A stretch of 64,000 nucleotides of DNA from Cacajao melanocephalus (Eukaryota; Chordata; Mammalia; Primates; Pitheciidae). Positions within the stretch are counted from its first letter, which is position 1. Every line of letters starts with the position of its first letter. The position numbers were made by a program, and so were the translations under genes. The stretch covers positions 59,993 to 123,992 of the forward strand of contig CAUYLG010038528.1 of the NCBI GenBank assembly GCA_963573385.1, written 5' to 3'. Below are positions 1 through 11,568 of the stretch, in pieces. Under the pieces are notes generated by a model. The model saw nothing but the letters and a program-made list of their open reading frames with translations. It searched no databases and had not been told where the DNA came from.

Positions 1-1335
1 ATATACGTTCCTGTATATTATTCATATCTCTGTAATCTAGCCTAGATATTTCCTCTGACCCATTTTCTAATATACTAATTCTCTGTTCAACTGATTTAAA
101 TTTTCTGTTAAGACCACCTCTTGATTTCTCAATTTCAATTACTGTATTTTTAAACTGGTTCTAGATTTTTCAATTAATTTTTTATAGTGTTCCATTCTTT
201 CTTAAACTTTTCCCCCTTGATATTTTCTGGAATATATTCACAATAGCTATTTTAAAGTTAGTGTCTATTAATTCCAATATTCACATCTCTTTTGAATCTA
301 CTTTCATATTTATGTTTTAAGATAAAAATTTAAATGCATATATCACATGTCTCATATATGTCATGTAAGATAATAATTCACATATGTATAACAAAACCAA
401 AAATGTAGTATATATATGAATTACTTTGTGCATGCTTGGTTATTTTTTTTAATTGACTAACATTGCCTATAATTAAATGAAGACAAATTTAAGTCCTGAA
501 TGATGTCATCTTCCACCACAGAGTGTTACTTTTCCTTCTGGCAGGCATTTAACTAGAAACAGATCACATTAATTCATTAAAATATTGCATTGTTTCAGGC
601 TGGGCTTCAGTCATTTTGAGCCTCTGTCTTCTTTTGTTCACTTTATTTCTTAAGGGCCACGATTGAAAGCCTAGTGTGTTATTAGCACCTCATCTCTTTG
701 GGGGTCCTAAACTCCAGTTTTGTTTTAATTTGTTTTATGCAGCTATCTGGGAATGCCACAAGCTCTCCAGTTTTTCAACCTCTTGGCCACTGATTTCTTA
801 CCAGTTTAACTTCTCTGCTGCTGCTTTAGAGTTGAAAATAGTTAGATAGAAAATCCAACATGTAACATATGCTCACTTCTCTGTGTTTTCATTCTCTCCA
901 GAATCTTAGCCCCTCAAGCCTCATTCCTTTCATCGCTCTCTGATACTATCAGATAAATGTTCCATATATGAGTCTTTCTTTTTTAGCTGCTTTCAGTGAG
1001 AGATCTGATCTATAACAAGCTAGTCTGCTATTACTGGAAGAATAAGTTTATTATAATAAATATTGACATAAAAGAAAAATATACAGCATGAACCATAATG
1101 CAAAGAGACTAAAATCATCTCTTAAACACAATAAACTATTAAGTTGACAAAATTGTCTCTGTTTTAAACACAATGATAAACTAAGATAACTGGGAAGTAT
1201 ACCGCTAAAAACATCCAGAATCATGGAAAAATTTTAAAGATTTAAAAGATTTTTAATGAATTGTTGTATTCACAATTAGGAAATTAAAATCCACACATAA
1301 AAGAAATGAAGTTTAAACTGATAATCAGAGGCATA
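1..1335. other. Unclassified AT-rich sequence, possibly an old LINE
   Basis: No convincing gene or recognisable young repeat. The first 300 bases read like the antisense of an old interspersed repeat: a run about unresolved symptoms of LINE internal sequence, with a stretch near 235-285 that resembles a phrase seen in many old LINE copies. I cannot name the family. The rest is AT-rich with no long open frame. A RepeatMasker search would settle whether this is an L1M or HAL1-type remnant. Confidence 0.3.
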
Positions 1336-1342
1336 AAATATG

Positions 1343-1544
1343 AGCTGTTCACACACTGGGACCTGTCAGGAGGTGGGGGGCTAGGGGAGGGATAGCATTA
1401 GGAGAAATATCTCATGTAGATGACAGGTTGGTGCGTGCAGCAAACCACCATGGCACATGTATGCCAACAAACTTGTACATTCTGCACATGTATCTCAGAA
1501 CTTAAAGTATAATAATAATAATAAAATTTTTAAATGAAAAAAAG
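1343..1544 (+). mobile_element. L1 3' end, 5'-truncated (about 200 bp)
   Basis: Sense-strand L1 3' UTR of the L1PA/L1PB type. It has the G-rich tract near 1368-1392, the conserved block around 1395-1420, the run of motifs up to the cytosine-poor end near 1500, and a tail of AAT repeats followed by A-rich sequence. Only the last 200 bp of the element was inserted, which is common 5' truncation. The 7-mer AAATATG occurs at 1336-1342 and again at 1545-1551, a candidate but weak target-site duplication. Confidence 0.85.
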
Positions 1545-1551
1545 AAATATG

Positions 1552-1890
1552 CACATTCTCAAGTCATTTTCAAAAAAAGATTTGTGCTGTTGTTGTAGCT
1601 CCCTCTCTCATGGTGACAGCCTCATATCAATCCAAAAAATTATAGGCTGGGTTTTAATGTCCACCTGAGGCAGTCAGCCAGGGCTATGACCCTTGCCAAG
1701 TATAAAATTAAAAGTGAGAATTCCCCATAAAGTCTCAGCTACTCAGTAAAAGGATAGGCACATAAAAATTCATTCACTGTAGAAGAGAAAATACAGCAAA
1801 ACTCATCTACCTCTGCTGGGACTCTGGGTAGGAAAAAAAATTTCTGCTAAACATCAAACTCCCGGTTTTGCATTGAGCTAAAAGATTAAC
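1552..1890. other. Unassigned sequence between two L1 insertions
   Basis: No gene-like frame and no repeat that I can name. It may be 5' sequence of the ancient L1M that reappears at 4806, in which case the inverted L1 at 1905-4793 would be inserted within it, but I cannot show this by eye. Confidence 0.3.
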
Positions 1891-1904
1891 AAAAAATTCA
1901 TCCC

Positions 1905-4793
1905 TAAATATACAATCATGTCATCTGCAAACAGGGACAATTTGACATCTTCTCTTCCTATTCGAATACACTTTATTTCCTTCTTTTGCCTGAAGGTCCT
2001 AGCTAGAACTTCCAATACTATGTTGAATAGGAGTGGTGAGAGAAGGCATCCTTGTCTTGTGCCAGTTTTCAAAGGGAATGATTCCAGCTTTTGCCCATTC
2101 AGTATAATATTGACTGTAGGTTTGTCACAAGTAGCTCTTATTATTTTGAGATACAATCCATTGATGCCTAGTTTATTGAGTTTTTAGCATAAAGGGCTGT
2201 TGAATTTTTTCAAAGGCATTCTCTGCATCTATTGAGATAATCATGCGGTTTTTGTCTTTGGTTCTGTTTACGTGATAGATTACATTTATAGATATGTGGA
2301 TGTTGAACTAGCCTCGTATCCCCAGGATGAAGCCGACTTAATCATGATGGATAAGCTTTTTGATGTGCTGTTGGATGTGGTTTGCCAGTATTTTATTGAA
2401 AATTTTTGCATCAATATTCATCATGGATATTGGCCTGAAATTTTCTGTTTTAGTTGAGTCTCTGCCAGGTTTTGGTACAGGATGATGTTGGTCTCATAAA
2501 ATGAGTTAGGGAGGATTCCCTCTTTTTGTATTGTTTGGAATAGTTTTAGAAGAAATGGTACCAGCTCCTCTTTGTACTTCTGTAGAATTCGGCTGTGAAC
2601 CCATCTGGTCCTGGATTTTTTTGGTTGGTAGCCTATTAATTTCTGCCTCAACTTCAGACCTTGTTATTGGTCTAGTCAGGAATTCAGCTTCTTCCTGGTT
2701 TAGTCTTGGGAGGGTGTAAGTGTCCAGGAATTTATTCATTTCTTCTAGATTTACTGGTTTATCTGCAAAGAAATGTTTGTAGTAATCTCTGATGGTAGTT
2801 TGTATTTCTGTGGAATCAGTGGTGATATCCCTTTATCATTTTTTACTGCATCTATTTCAATCTTTCCCCTTTTCTCAGCCCAAAATCTCCTTAAGCTGAT
2901 AAGCAACTTCAGCAAAGTCTCAGGATACAAAATCAATGTGCAAAAATCGCAAGCATTCCTATACACCAATAATAGACAAACAGAGCCAAATCATGAGTGA
3001 CTTCTCATTCACAATTGCTACAAAGAGAATAAAATACCTAGGAATACAACTAACGAGGGATGTGAAGTATCTCTTCAAGGAGAACTACAGCCACTGCTCA
3101 AGAAAATAAGAGAGGACACAAACATATGAAAAAACATTCCATGCTCATGTTTAGGAAGAATCAATATTGTGAAAATGGCCATACTGCCCATAGTAATTTA
3201 CAGATTCAGTGCTATCCCCATCAATGACTTTCTTCACAGAATTGGAAACAACCACCTTAAACTTCATATGGAAACAAAAATGAGCCCACATAGTCAAGAC
3301 AAGCCTAAGGAAAAAAACAAAAACAAAAACAAAAAAACCCAAGCTGAAGGCATCACCCTACCTGACTTCAAACTATATTATAAGGCTACTGTAATCAAAA
3401 CAGCATGGTACTGGTACCAAAACAGAGATAGAGACCAATGGAACAGAACAGAGGCCTCAGAAGGAACACCACACAACTACAACCATCTGATTTTTGACAA
3501 ACCTGACAAAAACAAGCAATGGGGGAAGGATTCCTTATTTAATAAATGGTGTTGGGAAAACTGGCTAGCTATGTGCAGAAAGCTGAAACTGGATCCCTTC
3601 CTTATACCTTATACAAAAATTAACACCAGATGGATTAAAGATTTAAACATGAGGCCTAACACCATGAAAACTCTAGAAGAAAACCTAGGCAGTATCATTC
3701 AGGATATAGGCATGGGCAAAGACTTCATGATTAAAACACCAAAAGCAATGGCAACAAAAGCCAAAATAGACAATGGGATTAAGAACTTCTGCACAGCAAA
3801 AGAAACTATTAACAGAGTGAACTGGTAACCAATAGAATGGGAAAAAAATTTTTACAATCTACCCATCTGACAAAGGCCTACTCTCCAGAATCTACAGAGA
3901 ACTTAAACAAATTTACAAGAAAAAAACAACCCCATCAAGAAGTGGGCAAAGGACATGAACAGACACTTTTCTAAAGAAGACATTTATGCAGCCAACAAAC
4001 ATAAAAAAAAGCTCATCATCACTGGTCATTAGAGAAATGCAAATCAAAACCACATTGAGATACCACCTCATACCAGTTAGAATGGTGATCATTAGAAAAT
4101 CTGGAGATGACAGATGCTGGACAGGATGTGGAGAAATAGGAATGCTTTTACTCTGTTGGTGGGAATATACATTAATTCAACCATTGTGGAAGACAGTGTG
4201 GTGACTCCTCAAGGATCTAGAAATAGAAATGCCATTTGACCCAGCAATCCCATTACTGAGTATATACCCCAAAAATTATAAATCATTCTATTACAAAGAC
4301 ACCTGCACACATATGCTTATTGTAGCACTGTTCACAATTGCAAAGACTTGGAACCAATCCAAATGCCCATCAACGATAGGCTGGATAAAGAAAATGTGGC
4401 ACATAGACACCATGGAACACTATGCAGCCATAAAAAAGGCAGTTCATGTCCTTTGCAGGGACATGGATGAAACCGGAAACCATCATTTTCAGCAAACTGA
4501 CACGAGAACAGAAAAACAAACATTGCATGTTCTCACTCATAAGTGGGTGTTGAACAATGAGAATACATGGACATAGAGAGGGAAACATCACACACTGGGG
4601 CCTGGGGGGTGGGGGGCTAGGGGAGGAATTGCAGGGGTTTGGGGGATTGGGGAGGGATAGCATTAGGAGAAATATCTAATGTAGGTGATAGGGCAATGGA
4701 TGAAGCAAACCACCACCAGAGCACATGTATACCTATGGAACAAACCTGCATGATCTGCACATGCACCTGAGAACTTAAAGTATAACAATTTTT
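1905..4793 (+). mobile_element. L1PA/L1PB-type LINE-1 with 5' inversion (twin priming)
   Basis: Positions 2874-4793 are sense L1: the RT thumb and C-terminal part of ORF2, then the 3' UTR with its G-rich tract (about 4600-4650) and a short A-rich tail. Positions 1905-2873 are the immediately upstream part of ORF2 in reverse orientation; the reverse complement reads through the RT domain to the catalytic FADD motif near 1910-1930. In the consensus the two segments are adjacent, with only about 14 nt missing at the 2873/2874 junction. This is the known product of twin priming during target-primed reverse transcription. A-rich sequence followed by TTCATCCC at 1891-1904 resembles A-rich sequence followed by TCACCCC at 4794-4806, a likely decayed target-site duplication. 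The element is dead: it lacks the ORF2 endonuclease, ORF1 and the 5' UTR. Confidence 0.92.
3169..3828 (+). pseudogene. L1 ORF2 fragment, longest open frame in the window
   Basis: This 219-residue open frame is the post-RT region of L1 ORF2 in the sense segment of the inverted element. It contains the family's conserved stretches, including the [15 protein letters not shown] block and the WCWENWLA block. The first methionine is internal and chosen only because the upstream sequence is frameshifted, so it is not a real start. Frame continues in broken pieces to about 4576, where the last residues of ORF2 are still recognisable. It has no promoter or initiation context and cannot encode a functional reverse transcriptase. 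Retained openness reflects a fairly recent insertion. Confidence 0.9.
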
Positions 4794-4806
4794 AAAAAAT
4801 CACCCC

Positions 4807-6333
4807 AGAACAGTTATATCCTTGGAATGCATAACAGAAACAATACAAAACCAATCATGGAGATAATACCTGCAACTCAAGCTACAAAGAATTTCCACAG
4901 GAAAAAAAAAATTAAGCCTTACAAAAATAAGTTCACACACACAAAAAATTAAAGCACAATAGAATAACAATTCATGAGTGAAAGTGTAAATACAGCAAAA
5001 ATAGTGGAAGTAAAGACCCATAACTTCATGTAATCTTTTAAAAAAATTAGAAATGATATGAGTATCTTTTCAGTGATTAAATAGCTAAAACAAGAAACAA
5101 AAATGTTAAGAACAATACAAAGCTTATGAAATAAACAGATGTAAAAAAGGACTAAGTAGAACTTTTAAAAATATAAAAGTAGACACTAAAAAACAAAATA
5201 GAAATATTAGGTGAAAGATTAAACACAGCTAAAAAAATTAATGAAATTGAAGATAAAACTAAGGATGAAAAACAAGATAAAAAGAGAAAGATAAAAGAAA
5301 AAGAAATATGAGACAGAGGAGCAATAAAAATTAAACTTATAAATACTAAAAATTCTGAAATTGATGAAAGTCATGTATCTTTATGTAGAAAAATTATAGA
5401 GTCCCAAGCAAAATACAGCAAAATCAACACCTAGACATATTTAATGAAAATTATGCAATAAAAAAGAAAGTCTTCAAAATTAGCAAAAAATAAAAAACAG
5501 ATCATATTTTAAGAAACAATACTCAGACTAACAACAAAAAGGATAGAAATCAATGAAGTGATATTTTCAAAGTGATAAGAGAAAATAAATGTCAACTTAA
5601 AATTCTAAAACCAAGTAAAAATAAATAAATCAGGTCAGAAACATCATCCAAGATGGGGGAAGATGAAGAGAAAGAAATAGACATTGAGTAATGAATCTTA
5701 CAATATTCAAACATATAAACATAATCACCCTTACATGAATAATAAAAGGCTGAGAATATTTTATATATGTACAAAATAAAATATTTTTTGAAATAAAAGT
5801 ACTGTTATCGCAATAATACCTAAAAGATAGAGGCAAAAGGTTGAGAGAGAGAATAAATTAAAACATTCTAAGTATCTTCTCTAGGGAAGAGGTGAAAGAG
5901 GAGAGTAAAGGTATTACAACAATCTCATCCAGTTGGGTTCATGAGACACAGCTATACAATGACTTTGTGAAGAGTTTTATCTTGTTTTCATATAATAGCT
6001 AGCTATCTGTTTATGACCAGGAAAAGAAAAGTAATCACTGTGAAAATGCAGAAATAAAGTTTCATATTAAATGAAGAAGTTTCCTATTAACAAGGGGAAA
6101 ACAGAATAAATTGCAACTTGATCAACCCAGCAAAAGTAGCGAAAAAGAAATGGGACTTCAGAAAAAAATTAACCACAAACATAAAGATAGAAGGAATAAA
6201 CCAAGCAAATTAATCATTACACTAAATGTGGACAAACTCAAAGCTATCATTAATCAGACTGAGTTGAAAAAAGAACCAAGCTATTTGCGGCTTCGAAAAA
6301 AATACATGTAAAACAAAGTTATAGAGAATAATT
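4807..6333 (+). mobile_element. Ancient L1M, ORF1 region to start of ORF2
   Basis: Highly diverged L1M on the + strand. 5380-5640 matches the ORF1 region of old L1s (shared order of motifs, including the passage about 5560-5620). 6205-6300 aligns with the very start of ORF2, where the endonuclease domain begins; the residues ITLNVDKLKAIINQTE match the family's opening motif with many substitutions. The element continues after the insertion at 6347-6622. No open frame of useful length remains. Confidence 0.75.
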
Positions 6334-6634
6334 AAAAATAAAGGATCAACATGTTCTCACTTATAAGTGGGAGCTGAACAATGAGAACACATGTACAGAC
6401 ACAGGGAGGGGAACAACACACACTTTGGCCTGCAGGGGTGAGGAGGCAGGGAAGGTAGAACATCAGGATAAATAGTTAATGCAGGTGGGGATTAATACCT
6501 AAGTGATGGATTAATAGGTGTGGCAAACCACCCTGGCACACGTTTATCTATATAACAAACCTGCACATTCTGCACATGTATCCCGGAACTTAAAATGAAA
6601 TAAAATTAAATTTTTTAAAAATAAAATAAAGGAT
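6334..6634 (+). mobile_element. 5'-truncated L1 3' end with 12-bp target-site duplication
   Basis: Sense L1 3' UTR, about 275 bp (6347-6622), beginning just upstream of the L1 stop region and ending in an A-rich tail. AAAATAAAGGAT is present at 6335-6346 and exactly repeated at 6623-6634, giving a clean target-site duplication. The target was the endonuclease region of the ancient L1M, so this insertion is younger than its host element. Confidence 0.9.
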
Positions 6635-6640
6635 TAGGCA

Positions 6641-6643
6641 AAA

Positions 6644-6699
<56 letters not shown>

Positions 6700-6703
6700 A
6701 AAT
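6641..6703 (+). repeat. (GAAA)n microsatellite
   Basis: An almost pure GAAA array of about 15 units. It lies outside the target-site duplication of the preceding L1 (which ends at 6634), so it did not grow from that element's poly-A tail but from A-rich sequence of the older L1M. Confidence 0.95.
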
Positions 6704-7840
6704 ACCAGGCAAAAGTAAACAACAAAGTAGAGCTAATAGAATACCCACAAAGTTAAATTTAAAATTCAGAGAAATACATAGGATGCAAAGAGATATTAAA
6801 TCAGAATAGAAAGAACAATTTATGAAGAAGACGCAATCAGTATGCACAAAAAAAGCAGCTAATTACAGAAAGCAAAAACATTCCAAATGAAGTAAGAATT
6901 TGATCTGTAGACTATTAAAATAAAACTCTACAATAGGCTTCTTTCAAAATGAGATTGAGCTAGTAAAAAAAAAATAGTGTATTTCCAAATTGATGATTTG
7001 ACTTGCTATAAAGAAAAATCTTCTCAGAATAAAATTTAATTAAGTAAGAAACAAATTTTTAAAGAAAACTTTAAGTACTTAGGTATTAGGAAACATGCTC
7101 CTGGATAAGGCATGTATCAAAGAAAACATAAAGGTGATGACAAACTATATAACCAGTAATGAAAAGAGAACACAGCAGATAAAATAGCATGCAAACTTTC
7201 TCAGAATATAGGCATCTCTATGGCAACGATTTTGGGTTTATGTGGTCCTAAGTCAGTGAACACAGTAAATGCTCAATAAATATACACTGGATGTACATCA
7301 AAACTAACAGGCCACAGTGAAAACAGTATTCAGGTGAGAATCAAAGGGACTTAGTAATCACCATCAAACATTAGAAAAGAATAATAAATCAAAAAAAGTA
7401 AGAAAGAAGAAATTAACAAGAGGAATCCTAAAATTTTTTTTTTCAAAATGAAAAAAATGCAAAAGCTGGTTCCCTGAAATATGAAAACCATTAATTTGAT
7501 CAAGAAAAACAAAAGAGGAAAACATACGAGTTTAGAAAATAGAGTTGAAGCGAGGTTCCATGGTGTAATGGGAAGCACTCTGAACTCTGAAACTAGAGTA
7601 GAAATATAACCACATAAAAGGAGAATAAAAATAATTGTTAAAAATATTATGTGTAACCCTGTAACTTTAAATTTACAAACTTCTGGAAAGGCTGACTTTC
7701 CTAGCAAAACTAAAATCATTCACTTTGGCCTTAAGAAGAAATTTAAAAATCAGAATAGATGTATTACAGTGAAGAAATTGGAAAGGTGAAAAAAAAAACC
7801 TCTTGTATTATTGGAAAAGGAATTTTATGGGATACCATTG
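6704..7840 (+). mobile_element. Ancient L1M, ORF2 endonuclease to RT-linker region
   Basis: Continuation of the L1M that starts upstream. 6820-6870 matches the endonuclease region; 7020-7140 and 7380-7540 match the linker between endonuclease and RT. Interrupted at 7554-7597 by a tRNA-like fragment. A stretch at 7200-7350 does not fit the L1 and its end resembles an L2 or MIR tail. All frames are closed by stops. Confidence 0.7.
7554..7597 (+). pseudogene. tRNA-Gln(CUG)-like 5' half
   Basis: The first 18 bases match the 5' end of cytosolic tRNA-Gln without a mismatch, and the D-loop, D-stem and anticodon loop (CTCTGAA, anticodon CTG at about 7584-7586) follow in register with few changes. 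The 3' side of the anticodon stem is damaged and no T-arm or acceptor 3' strand is seen. It lies inside L1M ORF2 sequence. It is a tRNA-derived fragment and not a working tRNA gene: no T-arm, no terminator. Confidence 0.6.
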
Positions 7841-7859
7841 ATTGTGAAGCAACTTGATG

Positions 7860-8095
7860 ATGATAATAATAATTAAGAAGAAAATGGGCATTTATGTAGT
7901 ACTTTCCATGTACCAGGAATATATATTAACTGATTTTACTCCTCAATATCTGTGGGATTAATCCTTTGTACTCATATTACAGATGAGAAAATTAAAGCAA
8001 AGGAATCCAGACTCACAGATTTTGTGAATGGTAAAGCTAGGATTTAAACCCAACATGGCTGGCTACTAAGTTTGTGTTCTTAATTGCTATACTAG
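7860..8095 (-). mobile_element. MIR SINE
   Basis: Reverse-complement MIR. The core reads in order: the low-complexity ATA region at 7860-7875, the block about 7925-7960, the passage around 7975-8000 (ACAGATGAGAAAATT), then the region that ends near 8090. It is ancient and diverged, with no intact tRNA-derived promoter boxes visible. Confidence 0.8.
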
Positions 8096-8640
8096 GTTGA
8101 GAATGTGTAAATGTGGTTCATAATGACTGCAGTTCTTGAAACAGTAACATACTGTTATATTTGCATATACTTGCATATGTTTAAATATAAATATAACATG
8201 TTTATATAGAAATATACAAGCATTGAGGACAATGCAGAAGGAAGTATTCTCACTTTTTTACATGACCCACATTATAAAGAGAAAGCAAAAGGAGAAAGGG
8301 AAAAGACAAGAAAAACAGAAACAGAACAATCAAAAGACAACAAAAAAGTATGCATTCCATTAGTATCCAGATAGTGGCCTTGAAATACAACTTCTCATTC
8401 TAAAAACACTAGGACTTCTTACAGAAAAAGATGATGGCAAATTGACATGAGTAATGTACAAAATGATCATGTATCATGTGACATACCAGTTAACAAAGAC
8501 TACTAAAAGTATGTCAAAAGGACTCAAAAGTCAAGTTGAAGGGTCTCCCTCTGGCCACATATCAAAATATGCATAACATTTGGGGGATAATTTAAAACTT
8601 TACTAGTAGACATAAAGAAGATATGAATGTATGACTTTAA
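8096..8640. other. Unassigned, probably old L1 untranslated sequence
   Basis: AT-rich sequence with a purine-rich run at 8280-8345. The passage at 8500-8600 has the look of an old L1 UTR, but I cannot place it firmly. No gene-like frame. Confidence 0.3.
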
Positions 8641-8644
8641 AAAG

Positions 8645-9290
<646 letters not shown>

Positions 9291-11568
9291 GAGGCATACC
9301 TGAGAGATCCTCAGACTGTCGGCAACAATTAAGGTGTACCTGAGAGATCAGTGGTCTTTGATGTTACTATTGCAATTGTCTTGGGGCACCACAAATCACA
9401 TCAATATAAGATGATGAACTTAATTGATGAATGTTGTGTGTGTTCTGACTGCTCCACCAACCAGCCATTCCCCTGTCTCTCTTCCTCTCCTTGAGCCTCC
9501 CTTTTGCTGAAACACAATATTGAAATTAGACTGATTAATAACTTTTGATGGCCTTAAATGTTCAAGTGAAGGAAGAGTTGCATGTCTTTCACTTTAAATT
9601 AAAAGCTAGAAACGATTATGTTTAGTCAGAAAGGCATGTTCATAGCTGAGACAGGCCAAAAGCTTGGCTTCTTGTACCAAACAGGTAGGCAGGATGTAAA
9701 TGCAAAAAAAAAGAAAAAAATGTTCTTGAAGGAAATTAAAAGTGCTACTCCAGTGAACACATGAATGAGAAGAAAGCAAAACAGGCTTATTACTGATATG
9801 GAGAAAGTTTGAGTGGTTCGGATAAAACATCAAACCAGCCACAATATACCCTGAAGCCAAAGCCTAATCTTAATCCTGAGAAAGGCCCTAATACTCTTCA
9901 ATTTTATGAAAACTGAGAGAGGTGAGAAAGTTGCAGAAGAAAAGTTGGAAGCAAGCAGAGGTTGATTCATGAGCTTTAGGAAGCTGTTTTTATAACATAA
10001 AAGTGCAAGGTGAAGCAGCAAGTGGTAATGTAGAAGCCAGAGCAAGATAATCAGAGGATCTACTAAGATCATTGATGAAGGTGGCTACACTAAATAATAA
10101 ATTTTCAGTTTACATGAAGTAGCCTTATATTGGTAGAAGATGCCATCTATAACTTTCATAGCTAGAGAAGAGAAGTCAATGCTTGGCTTCAAAGCTTCAA
10201 TGGACAGGTTGATTCTGTTGTTAAGGGCTAATGCAGCTGGCAACTTCCAATTGAAGCCATTACCATTTCCCAAACCCTAAGGCCCTTAAAAATTATGCTA
10301 AATCTACTGTGCCTGCACTCTAGAAGTGGGACAAGGCCTGGGTGACAGCACATCTATTTATACAGCATAGCTTACTAAATATTTTAAGCCCAATGTGAGA
10401 CCTACCGCTCAAAAAAAGATTTCTTTCAAAATATTACTGCTCATTAATAATGAACCTAGTCATTCAAGAGCTCCGATGCAGATGTACAGGGAGATTATGC
10501 TTTTGTGCCTGCTAACACAACATTCATTCTGCAGCCCATGGATCAAGAACTAATTTTGACTTCAAGTCATATGATGTTAAAAATGCATTTCATAAGGTTA
10601 TAACTGTCATAGGCAGTGGTTCCTCTATTGAGTCTGGGCTAAGTAAATTCAAAACCTCTGGAAAGGATTGACCGTTCTAGTCGCCATTAAGAACATTTGT
10701 GATTCATGAGAGGAGGCCAGAATATCAGCATTCACAGGAGTTTGGCAGAAGTTGATTCCAACCCTCATGGATGACTTTGAGAGGTTCAAGACTTTATTGG
10801 AGAAAGTAGCTGCAGATGTGGTGGAAATAGTGAAAGAACTAAAATTAGAAGTGGAGCCTGAAGATGTGACTGAATTGCTGAAATCTCTTGAATAAAATTT
10901 GAATGGATGAAGAGTTGCTTTTTATGGATGAGCAAAGAAAGTAGTTTCTTGGGATAGAATATACTCCTGGTGAAGATGCCGTGAACATGGTTAATATGAC
11001 AACAAAGAACTTAGAATGTTACATAAACTTAGTTGATAAAGCAGCAGCAGGGCTTTGAGAGGATTGACTCCCATTTGAAATAACTTCTATTGTGGGTAAA
11101 ATTGACTCCAAATTGAAATAAGTTCTACTGTGGGTAAAATGCTATCAAATAGCAATGTATGCTAGTTAAATGTTTTATGAAATGAAGTGTCAACAGATAA
11201 GGCAAATCTCATTGTCTTATTTTAAGAAATTTCCACAGCCATCCCAAACTTTCAGCAACCACGACCCGGATCAGTCAGCAGCCATCAACATCCAGGCAAC
11301 GCCTTTCACTAACAAAAAAAATTACAACTTCCTGAAGGCTCAGATGATTCTTAGCATTTTTAGCAATAAATTGTCTTTTAATTAAGGTATTTACATTGTT
11401 TACTTAGATATAATGCTATGGTACACTTAAAATACTAAAGTATAGTGTAAATATCACTTTTATATGTACTGGGAAACCAAAAAAATTGTGTACCTCACTT
11501 TATTGAGCTATTTGCTTTATTGTGATGTGGTTTGGAAGTAAACCTGAAGGATCTCTCAGGTATGCCCG
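9291..11568 (+). mobile_element. Tigger1 DNA transposon, near full length
   Basis: A Tc1/mariner-superfamily (pogo group) element about 2.28 kb long, against roughly 2.4 kb for the family. The terminal inverted repeats are still readable: GGCATACCTGAGAGATCCT at 9293-9311 and its exact reverse complement at 11548-11566, 19 of 19. A TA dinucleotide precedes the left end (9289-9290), as expected; the right-hand TA is mutated. It sits inside L1M ORF2 sequence, which continues on both sides. Confidence 0.92.
9548..11354 (+). pseudogene. Tigger1 transposase pseudogene
   Basis: Degenerate coding region of the Tigger1 transposase, a nuclear DNA-binding recombinase with a DDE catalytic core. The ATG at 9548 corresponds to the family start and a stop near 11352 to its end. 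Frameshifts and stops are frequent (for example a lost A in the A-run near 9575), and the longest surviving frame is 71 codons (11170-11385). A 38-bp tandem duplication at 11063-11138 adds a further frameshift. The element is transpositionally dead. Host genes of the TIGD family derive from related transposases, but nothing suggests that this copy was co-opted. Confidence 0.85.

Noticed and set aside
3169..3828. 219-codon open frame, the longest in the window
   Set aside because: Its protein is L1 ORF2 after the RT domain, within a 5'-inverted L1. It is a transposon remnant, not a host gene.
6641..6703. GAAA array as the L1 poly-A tail
   Set aside because: It lies beyond the right copy of the target-site duplication (6623-6634).
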